From the NCBI GenBank assembly GCA_902488725.1, contig CABTXO010000091.1, positions 1-6,739 of the forward strand: a DNA stretch of 6,739 nucleotides, in the 5' to 3' direction. The first letter of the stretch is position 1, and every line of letters begins with the position of its first letter. This document shows positions 1 through 5,063 of this stretch, in pieces. Under the pieces are notes generated by a model. That model had not been told where the DNA came from. It saw nothing but the letters and a program-made list of their open reading frames with translations, and searched no databases. A program made the translations under genes and the position numbers. Source of the stretch: an uncultured Bacteroidales bacterium. GTDB taxonomy: Bacteria > Bacteroidota > Bacteroidia > Bacteroidales > UBA932.

Positions 1-21
1 AGACGTGTGCTCTTCCGATCT
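1..21 (+). other. Illumina TruSeq adapter remnant (not genomic)
   Basis: The first 21 bases, beginning AGACGTGTGC and ending CTTCCGATCT, are identical to the 3' end of the standard Illumina TruSeq read-2 adapter. This is untrimmed library adapter at a contig end. Genomic sequence starts at about base 22; base 21 is T in both the adapter and the expected gene, so the exact join is ambiguous by one base. Reading frames that begin inside it are artefacts. Confidence 0.97.
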
Positions 22-41
22 TTCAATTCATTCAGTTTCAT
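21..41 (-). CDS. rplO: 50S ribosomal protein L15 (uL15), first codons only
   Basis: Only the start of this gene is present. It reads M-K-L-N-E-L-K from the ATG at 41-39 before running into adapter sequence. L15 proteins commonly begin with a short M-x-L-x-x-L-K segment, and rplO is the gene expected directly after rpmD in the spc operon, so position and sequence agree. A strong AGGAGG Shine-Dalgarno match lies 9 nt upstream and overlaps the rpmD stop codon. L15 is an assembly protein of the large subunit that binds 23S rRNA. The call rests on seven residues plus gene order. The rest of the gene, and probably secY, lie beyond the contig end. Confidence 0.75.
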
Positions 42-50
42 CTTGCTCGT

Positions 51-56
51 CCTCCT
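51..56 (-). promoter_or_regulatory. Strong Shine-Dalgarno site for rplO
   Basis: The minus strand reads AGGAGG here, 9 nt before the rplO ATG. Its first two bases are the last two of the rpmD TAG stop, which suggests coupled termination and reinitiation. Such a full match is notable because Bacteroidota use Shine-Dalgarno sites less than most bacteria. Confidence 0.7.
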
Positions 57-237
57 AATTGGTTTCTTCGACATCCACCAGATGACGAATCTTGGCCAGC
101 CGGCCTTCGGTCACAGGGGTCTTTTCAACCTCCACGGTCTGGTGCATCTTCCGGATCCCGAGCGTCCGCAGATTCGCGATCTGCCGCTTGGTGGATCCGT
201 TCTTGCTCTTGACTTGTGTTATCTTGAGTTTTGTCAT
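55..237 (-). CDS. rpmD: 50S ribosomal protein L30 (uL30)
   Basis: This gene encodes a 60-residue protein, the normal size for bacterial L30, which binds 23S rRNA in the large subunit. The sequence shows the family pattern: an N-terminal strand (KLKITQVKS), then GSTKRQIANLRTLGIRKM at residues 14-31, where a basic helix contacts rRNA, and a C-terminal half running through VEVEKTPVTEGRLAKIRHLV. The ATG at 237 follows rpsE by 12 bp and is preceded by GGAGAAAG, whose GGAG begins at the last base of the rpsE TAG stop. The rplO start lies 13 bp downstream. Some bacteria lack L30; its presence intact between rpsE and rplO is the standard spc order. The gene is complete, with no sign of damage. Confidence 0.97.
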   Translation of the reverse strand: MTKLKITQVKSKNGSTKRQIANLRTLGIRKMHQTVEVEKTPVTEGRLAKIRHLVDVEETN

Positions 238-249
238 GACAACTTTCTC

Positions 250-768
250 CTATCCGTTAAACACTTTACTCATCGGGATCCCGCGGAGTCCGGCGACGGT
301 GTAGGCATCGCGCATCTGGGTCAACGCCTGCACGGTGGCCTTCACGAGGTTGTGGGGGTTCGAAGAACCCTTGGATTTGGCCAGCACGTTCTGGATGCCG
401 GCGGACTCGAACACCGCGCGCATGGCGCCGCCGGCCTTCACACCCGTACCGGGAGCGGCGGGTTTCATGAACACGACGGAGCCTCCGAATTTGGATTCCT
501 GCTCGTGCGGAATGGTGGTGTTGATGACGGGGATCTTCACGAGATTCTTCTTCGCATCTTCCACACCCTTCGCGATGGCGGCCGTTACTTCATTGGCTTT
601 TCCAAGACCATAACCGACAACGCCGTTCTCGTCTCCGACCACCACGATCGCGGCGAAACGGAAATGACGACCCCCCTTGGTGACCTTCGTCACGCGCCGG
701 ATGGCGACCAGTCTGTCTTTCAACTCAAGATCGGAAGTCTTGACTCTTTTTACATTTGTATTTGCCAT
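250..768 (-). CDS. rpsE: 30S ribosomal protein S5 (uS5)
   Basis: The product is a 172-residue S5, a small-subunit protein with roles in translational accuracy and mRNA unwinding at the entry channel. The N-terminal double-stranded-RNA-binding-like domain covers about residues 18-82 and includes the S5 signature [18 protein letters not shown] followed by [10 protein letters not shown]. The C-terminal S5 domain (about 95-166) contains [17 protein letters not shown] and ends in [12 protein letters not shown]. The loop around VTKVTKGG (residues 26-33) is where spectinomycin-resistance changes are known in other species; nothing there looks abnormal. The length is close to the E. coli protein (167 aa). 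The ATG at 768 lies 13 bp after the rplR stop, with only a weak GAG purine tract before it. Confidence 0.98.
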   Translation of the reverse strand: MANTNVKRVKTSDLELKDRLVAIRRVTKVTKGGRHFRFAAIVVVGDENGVVGYGLGKANEVTAAIAKGVEDAKKNLVKIPVINTTIPHEQESKFGGSVVFMKPAAPGTGVKAGGAMRAVFESAGIQNVLAKSKGSSNPHNLVKATVQALTQMRDAYTVAGLRGIPMSKVFNG

Positions 769-781
769 AGTCTCTTTTCAA

Positions 782-1144
782 TTAGAACACGAGGCCGCCT
801 TCACGGGCAGCTTCCGCCAAACTTTTCACTCTGCCATGGTAGAGGTAGCCTCCGCGGTCGAACGCGACGGTCGAGATGCCTTTCTCCTTGGCGCGCTCGG
901 CAAGCGCCTTGCCGACGATTGCGGCAGCATCGATCCCGTTCTTGCCTTTGCATTCGGCCGCCAGAATCTTGTCGTTGGAGGCAGCGGCAACCAGCGTCAC
1001 GCCCTGCTCGTCATTGATGACCTGTGCGTAGATCTGCTTGTTGCTTCTGAACACGACCAGCCTCGGCCGCTCGGCAGTTCCATTCACATGCTTGCGGATG
1101 CGGAAATGGATCCTTCTTCTTCTTTCGATTTTATTCAATGCCAT
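782..1144 (-). CDS. rplR: 50S ribosomal protein L18 (uL18)
   Basis: This is a complete 120-residue L18, the large-subunit protein that binds 5S rRNA in the central protuberance together with L5. It has a basic N-terminal tail ([14 protein letters not shown], residues 5-18), the [20 protein letters not shown] block at residues 27-45, and the C-terminal [26 protein letters not shown] motif (95-120), which is nearly invariant in the family. The start at 1144 has a strong GGAGG site 9 nt upstream and follows rplF by 18 bp. Length and order (rplF-rplR-rpsE) are standard. Confidence 0.98.
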   Translation of the reverse strand: MALNKIERRRRIHFRIRKHVNGTAERPRLVVFRSNKQIYAQVINDEQGVTLVAAASNDKILAAECKGKNGIDAAAIVGKALAERAKEKGISTVAFDRGGYLYHGRVKSLAEAAREGGLVF

Positions 1145-1153
1145 AATATGGTT

Positions 1154-1158
1154 CCTCC
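1154..1158 (-). promoter_or_regulatory. Shine-Dalgarno site for rplR
   Basis: GGAGG on the minus strand, 9 nt before the rplR ATG, within the 18-bp rplF-rplR spacer. It fixes the rplR start and is one of the few clear Shine-Dalgarno matches in this operon. Confidence 0.65.
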
Positions 1159-1162
1159 ATGA

Positions 1163-1723
1163 TTATTTAGCCGCAGCAGTCTTGCCGGCCTTGCGACGGA
1201 GCTGCTCGCCGGCGAACTTGATACCCTTGCCCTTGTACGGTTCAGGTCTGCGGAATGAACGGATCTTGGCTGCAACTTCTCCGAGGAGCTGCTTGTCTGC
1301 GCTCTTGAGCACCAGAACGGGGTTCTCGCCCTTCTTCACATCCGGAACTTCCGCCTTCACTTCGGGGGAAAGCATCAGCCGGATTTCATGGGAATATCCG
1401 AGCGAAAGGGACAAAACCTGACCCTGCACGGAGACACGGTAACCGACACCGACAAGTTCCTGACGCGTTTCATAGCCCTTCGACACACCGACGACCATGT
1501 TGTTCACGAGGGCCCGGTAAAGACCGTGCATGGAACGATGTCTCGGCTGGTTGGTCGGACGCTCGAACTTGATTTCATGATCCTCGATGGTGACCTTGAT
1601 GTCCGGATCAACTTTCTGGCTCAGTTCACCAAGAGGTCCTTTAACCTTCACCACGTTGCCAGGGAGAAGCTCGACGCTCACCTTGTCCGGAAGGCTTACA
1701 GGCAATTTTCCGATTCTTGACAT
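1163..1723 (-). CDS. rplF: 50S ribosomal protein L6 (uL6)
   Basis: The product is a 186-residue L6, which binds 23S rRNA near the factor-binding region of the large subunit. The family's two repeated domains are visible: the first at about residues 11-82 (beginning LPDKVSVELLPGNVVKVKGPLG), the second at about 90-165 (ELVGVGYRVSVQGQVLSLSLGYS). The diagnostic L6 signature PEPYKGKGI lies at residues 160-168, followed by KFAGEQLRRKAGK. The start MSRIGKLPVSLP is the canonical L6 N-terminus. The gene follows rpsH by 18 bp and lacks a clear Shine-Dalgarno site, as is common in Bacteroidota. The short Ala-rich C-terminus (KTAAAK) is ordinary. Confidence 0.98.
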   Translation of the reverse strand: MSRIGKLPVSLPDKVSVELLPGNVVKVKGPLGELSQKVDPDIKVTIEDHEIKFERPTNQPRHRSMHGLYRALVNNMVVGVSKGYETRQELVGVGYRVSVQGQVLSLSLGYSHEIRLMLSPEVKAEVPDVKKGENPVLVLKSADKQLLGEVAAKIRSFRRPEPYKGKGIKFAGEQLRRKAGKTAAAK

Positions 1724-1741
1724 TACTGTATTCTTTTAATG

Positions 1742-2137
1742 TTAATAAACATAGCACACAACCTCGCCGCCCACGTTCAACTCCTTGGCTTCCTTGTCGG
1801 TGACGATGCCCTTCGAAGTGGACATGACCGCGATTCCGAGTCCGTTGAGGACCTTCGGCATGTTGTTCACGTCCGCGTAGACCCGCAAACCGGGGGTGGA
1901 CACGCGCTCGATCTTCTTGATCGCGGCCATCTTGGTCTGGGGATGGTACTTCAAAGCAATCTTGATTGTGTTGTACGGGTGTCCTTCCACCACTTTCCAG
2001 GTAAGGATGTACCCTTTCTCGCACAGGATCTTGGTGATAGCTTCCTTCATCTTGGAGGAAGGGATCTCGACGACCTTCTTACCTGCAAGATAAGCATTGC
2101 GAATTCTTGTCAGATAGTCTGCAATTGGATCAGTCAT
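1742..2137 (-). CDS. rpsH: 30S ribosomal protein S8 (uS8)
   Basis: A 131-residue S8, a primary 16S rRNA-binding protein of the small-subunit platform and the translational repressor of the spc operon in E. coli. The N-terminus MTDPIADYLTRIRNA is canonical. STPGLRVY (residues 80-87) and the signature GIAVMSTSKGIVTDKEA (101-117), with the STSKG rRNA-contact loop, are intact, and the protein ends GGEVVCYVY. The gene is separated from rpsN by 69 bp containing a GC-rich hairpin, the only large gap in the operon. Before the ATG there is only an A-rich stretch and no Shine-Dalgarno site. Whether S8 represses this operon here cannot be judged from sequence alone. Confidence 0.98.
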   Translation of the reverse strand: MTDPIADYLTRIRNAYLAGKKVVEIPSSKMKEAITKILCEKGYILTWKVVEGHPYNTIKIALKYHPQTKMAAIKKIERVSTPGLRVYADVNNMPKVLNGLGIAVMSTSKGIVTDKEAKELNVGGEVVCYVY

Positions 2138-2206
2138 TTCTTTTTGATTTTTTGAACCGACGTCCCTTCCGGGGACGCCCGATATCCGATTGTGAATATA
2201 AATATG
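2138..2206 (-). promoter_or_regulatory. rpsN-rpsH intercistronic region with GC-rich hairpin
   Basis: This 69-bp spacer is several times longer than any other in the operon (2-18 bp). On the transcript it carries a stem-loop at 2159-2179: GGCGUCCC, loop CGGAA, GGGACGUC, i.e. eight pairs including one G-U. An A-rich tract (CAAAAAAUCAAAAAGAA) follows, directly before the rpsH ATG. No U-run follows the stem, so it does not resemble an intrinsic terminator. It might be an RNA processing or stability element, a protein-binding site, or a small dispersed repeat. The structure is seen directly; its function is unknown. Confidence 0.55.
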
Positions 2207-2476
2207 TTACCAGCTCGCTTTCTTGACGCCCGGGATCAGGCCCTGGCTGGCCATCTCACGGAACTGGATTCTGCTCAGGCCGAAGGCACGCATGTAGCCC
2301 TTCGGACGGCCGGTGAGAGAGCAGCGGTTGTGAAGGCGGACAGGCGAGGCGTTCTTGGGAAGCTTGTCAAGGGCAGCCCAGTCGCCGGCTTCCTTCAAAG
2401 CCTTTCTTTTCTCGGCGTACTTTGCAACCAGTTTCGCGCGTTTTACCTCGCGAGCTTTCATTGATTCTTTTGCCAT
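2207..2476 (-). CDS. rpsN: 30S ribosomal protein S14 (uS14), zinc-independent form
   Basis: The product is an 89-residue S14 that binds 16S rRNA in the small-subunit head. The start is the ATG at 2476 ([16 protein letters not shown]): the frame stays open upstream, but that part is only the antisense frame within rplE. The conserved C-terminal block runs from [24 protein letters not shown] to [11 protein letters not shown]. Only one cysteine (C52) remains, so this is the form without the two CxxC zinc ligands. It is longer than the 61-residue zinc form and shorter than the 101-residue E. coli protein. The ATG lies 4 bp after the rplE stop, whose TAG continues into GGAA as a weak Shine-Dalgarno site. 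Confidence 0.97.
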   Translation of the reverse strand: MAKESMKAREVKRAKLVAKYAEKRKALKEAGDWAALDKLPKNASPVRLHNRCSLTGRPKGYMRAFGLSRIQFREMASQGLIPGVKKASW

Positions 2477-2480
2477 ATTC

Positions 2481-3083
2481 CTAATTGTTATGTTTCTTGA
2501 AGGGCAGGCCGAATGCGGCGAGAAGCGCATGGGCCTCTTCGTCCGTCTTTGCCGTGGTGACGAAGGTGATTTCCATTCCGTGGATCCGGGGGTTCTTGTC
2601 GATGTCGACCTCCGGGAAGATGAGCTGCTCCTTGAGTCCGAGGGTGTAGTTCCCCCTGCCGTCCATCTTCTCGGCGATGCCGTTGAAGTCGCGGATGCGC
2701 GGGAGGGACACGCGGATGAGACGTTCCAGGAACTCGTACATCTTGGTGGCACGCAGGGTCACTTTGACACCGATGGGCATGCCCTTGCGGAGGTGGAAGT
2801 TGGAAACGTCCTTCCTGGAGGAAGTGAGCACCGGCTTCTGGCCCACGATCTTCGCGAGCTCTTCGGCGGCCTCTTCGACCAGCTTCTTGTCCTGGGTTCC
2901 CTCGCCGACACCTTCGTTGATGGTGATCTTCACGAGTTTGGGCACCTGCATGACGGACGTGTAGGAGAACTGCTTCATGAGCTTGCCGATGATCTCCTCG
3001 TTATAAACCTTCTTGAGGGAAGGCACATAACCCTTGGGAAGCGCCTGGGCCTCTGCGGGCTTTTTTGTTGCTTTCTTTGCCAT
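2481..3083 (-). CDS. rplE: 50S ribosomal protein L5 (uL5) with short N-terminal extension
   Basis: This 200-residue L5 binds 5S rRNA and forms part of the central protuberance, where it contacts the small subunit and the P-site tRNA. Family blocks are clear: [18 protein letters not shown] (residues 45-62), [31 protein letters not shown] (81-111), [19 protein letters not shown] (115-133), [15 protein letters not shown] (144-158) and [22 protein letters not shown] (174-195). L5 is usually about 180 residues; here a Lys/Ala-rich N-terminus of about 16 residues ([16 protein letters not shown]) precedes the usual start of the fold. The ATG at 3083 is supported by AGGAG motifs 11 nt or more upstream, inside the end of rplX, and no later in-frame ATG fits the fold. 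It lies 2 bp after rplX. Confidence 0.97.
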   Translation of the reverse strand: MAKKATKKPAEAQALPKGYVPSLKKVYNEEIIGKLMKQFSYTSVMQVPKLVKITINEGVGEGTQDKKLVEEAAEELAKIVGQKPVLTSSRKDVSNFHLRKGMPIGVKVTLRATKMYEFLERLIRVSLPRIRDFNGIAEKMDGRGNYTLGLKEQLIFPEVDIDKNPRIHGMEITFVTTAKTDEEAHALLAAFGLPFKKHNN

Positions 3084-3085
3084 GA

Positions 3086-3403
3086 TTACTTGATCTCCTC
3101 TCCTGATTTCTTGGCGTAACGGACCTTCTTGCCGTCCACGAATTTGTAGCCGGTACGGGTCGGCTTGTTCGATGCGGGATCGATCAGCTGCACATTCGAG
3201 ATGTGGATGGCGGCCTCCTGCTTGATGATGCCGCCTTGCGGATGCTTGGCATCCGGCTTGGTGTGCTTGCTGACCACATTGACACCTTCGACGATGATCC
3301 TGTCCTCGGCAGGGATGACGGTCAGGATCTTGCCGGTCTTGCCCTTGTAGTTCCCCGCGTTGACATACACGGTATCACCTTTCTTTATACGTAACTTTTT
3401 CAT
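3086..3403 (-). CDS. rplX: 50S ribosomal protein L24 (uL24)
   Basis: A 105-residue L24, an early assembly protein of the large subunit located near the polypeptide exit. The N-terminal KOW motif spans about residues 6-33 ([25 protein letters not shown]), followed by [16 protein letters not shown] (35-50), [21 protein letters not shown] (54-74) and a basic C-terminus. Length and order (rplN-rplX-rplE) are normal. The ATG at 3403 follows rplN by 12 bp, without a clear Shine-Dalgarno match. The stop is separated from the rplE start by only 2 bp, so the two genes are probably translationally coupled. Confidence 0.98.
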   Translation of the reverse strand: MKKLRIKKGDTVYVNAGNYKGKTGKILTVIPAEDRIIVEGVNVVSKHTKPDAKHPQGGIIKQEAAIHISNVQLIDPASNKPTRTGYKFVDGKKVRYAKKSGEEIK

Positions 3404-3415
3404 GATTCTTGGTAA

Positions 3416-3781
3416 TTAAAGGACCTCCGGTGCCAGTGACACGATTTTCATGTAATGCTCGCGGAGCTCCCGGGCCACAGGACCGAAGATACGGGTCCCG
3501 CGCAGTTCACCTGCATTGTTCAGAAGAACGCATGCATTGTCGTCGAAACGGATGTAGGATCCGTCCGGCCTGCGGACTTCCTTCTTGGTGCGGACGACGA
3601 CGGCTTTCGAGACCGTTCCCTTCTTGGCGTCACCGCCGGAGATGGCGCTCTTCACCGCCACGACGATCTGATCGCCGACGGATGCATATCTGTGGTGTGT
3701 ACCGCCAAGCACGCGGATGCAGAGGACTTCCTTTGCCCCGCTGTTGTCGGCCACCAGTAAACGTGTTTCCTGCTGTATCAT
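3416..3781 (-). CDS. rplN: 50S ribosomal protein L14 (uL14)
   Basis: The product is a 121-residue L14, which binds 23S rRNA at the subunit interface and forms an intersubunit bridge. It starts with the canonical [20 protein letters not shown]. The L14 signature lies at about residues 60-86 ([20 protein letters not shown], then DDNACVLL), followed by [14 protein letters not shown] (94-107) and SLAPEVL at the end. The length matches the family (about 122). The start lies 4 bp after the rpsQ stop. Nothing unusual was seen. Confidence 0.99.
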   Translation of the reverse strand: MIQQETRLLVADNSGAKEVLCIRVLGGTHHRYASVGDQIVVAVKSAISGGDAKKGTVSKAVVVRTKKEVRRPDGSYIRFDDNACVLLNNAGELRGTRIFGPVARELREHYMKIVSLAPEVL

Positions 3782-3785
3782 GATA

Positions 3786-4040
3786 CTACTTGACTTTTTC
3801 TACGATTTCTACCAATCTCCACCGCTTTGTCTTGCTGAGGGGGCGGGTCTCCATGATGTGGACCGTGTCGCCTTCGCTGCACTCGTTCTTTTCGTCATGC
3901 GCAACGAACTTCGTGGTCTGCTTGATGAATTTTCCGTAGAGGGGATGTTCCTTCTTGGTCTCTACCGCGACGACGATGGTTTTGTCCATCTTGTTGCTGA
4001 CCACCACTCCTATTCTTTCCTTACGAAGATTTCTTTCCAT
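3786..4040 (-). CDS. rpsQ: 30S ribosomal protein S17 (uS17)
   Basis: An 84-residue S17, a primary 16S rRNA-binding protein of OB-fold type. The N-terminal block [19 protein letters not shown] (residues 9-27) and the C-terminal signature [20 protein letters not shown] (57-76) are both intact. Length is typical of bacterial S17. The ATG at 4040 follows rpmC by 11 bp, with no Shine-Dalgarno match (the upstream sequence is AT-rich). Its place between rpmC and rplN is universal in this operon. Confidence 0.98.
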   Translation of the reverse strand: MERNLRKERIGVVVSNKMDKTIVVAVETKKEHPLYGKFIKQTTKFVAHDEKNECSEGDTVHIMETRPLSKTKRWRLVEIVEKVK

Positions 4041-4051
4041 AAGACATCAAA

Positions 4052-4252
4052 TTATTTCTGTTCTGCTTTTTCTTTCTCGGTCAGGACGGTGAGCATGCGC
4101 GCGATGTCCTTTCTGATCTTCTTGAATTTGGAGGTGTCCTCCAGGGGAGAAACGGCGTGGTTAAGCCTCATGGCGTCCAGGTTCTTCCTCTCAACCTGGA
4201 TGCGGTCCTTGAGGTCTGCAATGGACATTTCGCGAACTTCAGATGTTTTCAT
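4052..4252 (-). CDS. rpmC: 50S ribosomal protein L29 (uL29)
   Basis: A 66-residue L29, a two-helix protein at the exit-tunnel rim that helps form the docking site for signal recognition particle and trigger factor. The family pattern is present: EVREMSIADLKDRIQVERKNLDAMRLNHAV in the first helix, then SPLEDTSKFKKIRKDIARMLTVL (residues 35-57), containing the L29 signature. The protein ends in a charged tail (TEKEKAEQK). The start at 4252 is fixed by AGGAG 7 nt upstream in the 15-bp gap after rplP. Confidence 0.97.
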   Translation of the reverse strand: MKTSEVREMSIADLKDRIQVERKNLDAMRLNHAVSPLEDTSKFKKIRKDIARMLTVLTEKEKAEQK

Positions 4253-4259
4253 ATTCCTT

Positions 4260-4264
4260 CTCCT
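4260..4264 (-). promoter_or_regulatory. Shine-Dalgarno site for rpmC
   Basis: AGGAG on the minus strand, 7 nt before the rpmC ATG in the 15-bp rplP-rpmC spacer. It supports the 66-residue start of rpmC. Confidence 0.6.
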
Positions 4265-4267
4265 AAA

Positions 4268-4687
4268 TTATTCAACATAATCCCTGCGGACCACGAACTT
4301 GGTTGCGATCGGGAGTTTGTGGGATGCCAGGCGCATCGCCTCCTTCGCCACGGCGAGGGACACTCCGTCCGCTTCGATGAGAATACGACCCGGGGTGACA
4401 GGCGCAACGAATCCCTGGGGATCGCCCTTTCCTTTACCCATACGGGTGTCGAGCGGCTTCTTGGTGAACGGCTTGACCGGGAAGATTCTGATCCAGATCT
4501 GTCCCTCACGGTTCATATAACGTGAAACAGCCTGACGGGCAGCCTCAATCTGCTGCGCAGTGATCCAGCAGTTCTCGAGGGTCTTGAGACCGAAGGAGCC
4601 GAATGCGAGCTGATTGCCCCGCTGGGCCATGCCCTTCATCACGTTCTTCTGTTCCCTTCTGAACTTAGTTTTCTTGGGTTGTAACAT
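4268..4687 (-). CDS. rplP: 50S ribosomal protein L16 (uL16)
   Basis: The product is a 139-residue L16, a late-assembling large-subunit protein that contacts the A-site tRNA and is needed for peptidyl-transferase activity. It starts [14 protein letters not shown], the canonical L16 N-terminus, so the ATG at 4687 is well supported. Conserved blocks include [17 protein letters not shown] (residues 19-35), the signature [12 protein letters not shown] (77-88), [15 protein letters not shown] (96-110) and [16 protein letters not shown] (117-132). In most bacteria rpsC lies immediately upstream. Here it does not: all three minus-strand frames upstream are closed by stops within about 60 nt, and a promoter match lies about 90 bp upstream. 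rplP therefore appears to be the first gene of its transcript. No Shine-Dalgarno site is seen. Confidence 0.98.
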   Translation of the reverse strand: MLQPKKTKFRREQKNVMKGMAQRGNQLAFGSFGLKTLENCWITAQQIEAARQAVSRYMNREGQIWIRIFPVKPFTKKPLDTRMGKGKGDPQGFVAPVTPGRILIEADGVSLAVAKEAMRLASHKLPIATKFVVRRDYVE

Positions 4688-4722
4688 TGCTGTATTACTT
4701 TAATAAATGTCCAAATTTTCCA

Positions 4723-4745
4723 AAATCACTGAATATCAGTCATTT
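4723..4745 (-). promoter_or_regulatory. Imperfect inverted repeat in the predicted rplP leader
   Basis: On the transcript the element reads AAAU-G-ACUGA-UAU-UCAGU-G-AUUU: two 4- and 5-base arms pair perfectly, apart from one internal G-G mismatch, around a 3-nt loop. It lies between the predicted transcription start and the rplP ATG, ending 35 nt before the ATG. It could be an RNA hairpin used for regulation, or a DNA operator. Symmetry is seen directly; function is unproven. Confidence 0.45.
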
Positions 4746-4774
4746 AGGCTAACATCGCTTGGTTTTTGGGACTG

Positions 4775-4804
4775 CAAATTTAGCAAAAATTCCTGGATTT
4801 CAAA
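4775..4804 (-). promoter_or_regulatory. Bacteroidota-type promoter for rplP and the downstream operon
   Basis: The minus strand carries TTTG (4804-4801), an 18-bp spacer and TAAATTTG (4782-4775). This matches the Bacteroidota primary-sigma consensus TTTG ... TAnnTTTG with near-normal spacing. A/T-rich tracts lie immediately upstream (4805-4825), as at strong promoters with UP-like elements. The inferred transcription start is near 4768, giving a leader of about 80 nt before rplP. No competing equally good match was seen closer to rplP. Confidence 0.65.
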
Positions 4805-5009
4805 CTATTTTTAAAAAATATTTCATCTTTTCAGACACTGTATTTTACTATTCAATCAGATTATAATCAATATATTACATTTTCTATTAAAAAAATATGT
4901 CCAGCATTTTGGTCATCTCGTTCTTCCACCTAAGTCCCCCATCCTCCGTCGGACGGAACCGGGGCGGCGGAAAGGCACCGGAAGCGGCACGGAATTGGCG
5001 GGAATTCCG

Positions 5010-5017
5010 TACTTTTG
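5010..5017 (+). promoter_or_regulatory. -7-like promoter element for the DUF4294 gene
   Basis: TACTTTTG matches the TAnnTTTG -7 consensus of Bacteroidota. The inferred start near 5024 would give a leader of about 40 nt before the ATG at 5064. No good TTTG -33 element is seen at the expected distance, so this half-match is less certain than the rplP promoter. It supports the ATG at 5064 over the upstream TTG at 4995, which lies 5' of the element. Confidence 0.4.
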
Positions 5018-5029
5018 TCATGACGGTCC

Positions 5030-5041
5030 GCCGCATGCGGC
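5030..5041 (+). repeat. 12-bp perfect palindrome upstream of the DUF4294 gene
   Basis: GCCGCATGCGGC is a perfect palindrome just downstream of the predicted transcription start and 22 bp before the ATG. It could be an operator half-pair or a leader hairpin, but in such GC-rich sequence a 12-bp palindrome may also be chance. Confidence 0.35.
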
Positions 5042-5063
5042 CCGCCCGGAACGGATCAGGACC

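Larger units (their letters stand above)
4688..5063. other. Divergent intergenic region between rplP and the DUF4294 gene
   Basis: This 376-bp stretch has no convincing gene on either strand. It has two parts. About 4690-4915 is strongly AT-rich (17 G+C in the 100 bases 4801-4900) and contains the rplP promoter candidate, A/T tracts upstream of it, and an inverted repeat in the leader. About 4920-5063 is GC-rich (65 G+C in the 100 bases 4941-5040) and contains a -7-like element and a 12-bp palindrome facing the plus-strand gene. No remnant of rpsC or other S10 genes was found. Confidence 0.8.

Noticed and set aside
7..1017. Long plus-strand reading frame of 336 codons
   Set aside because: It begins inside the adapter and runs antisense to rpmD, rpsE and rplR, which are unmistakable; a shadow frame.
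2159..2179. Intrinsic terminator between rpsN and rpsH
   Set aside because: The stem is followed by A-rich, not U-rich, sequence on the transcript, and the operon clearly continues.
2477..2752. Upstream extension of the S14 frame to 181 residues
   Set aside because: The extra part is Ser/Arg-rich shadow sequence inside rplE; the canonical S14 start is at 2476.
2355..3119. 254-codon plus-strand frame
   Set aside because: Entirely antisense to rpsN and rplE and shows no recognisable family; product of codon bias on the opposite strand.
4945..4957. Inverted repeat TCCGTC-G-GACGGA
   Set aside because: Only a 1-nt centre, short arms, and no consistent position relative to a promoter; reported here only as seen.
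4995..5063. Upstream TTG start for the DUF4294 protein (23 extra residues)
   Set aside because: It lies 5' of the predicted promoter element and would bury the signal peptide; the ATG at 5064 fits better.
4688..5063. A novel defence, mobile or CRISPR-like system in the gene-free region
   Set aside because: No direct-repeat array, transposase, terminal inverted repeats or toxin-antitoxin-like frames could be found; the content is explained by divergent promoters.
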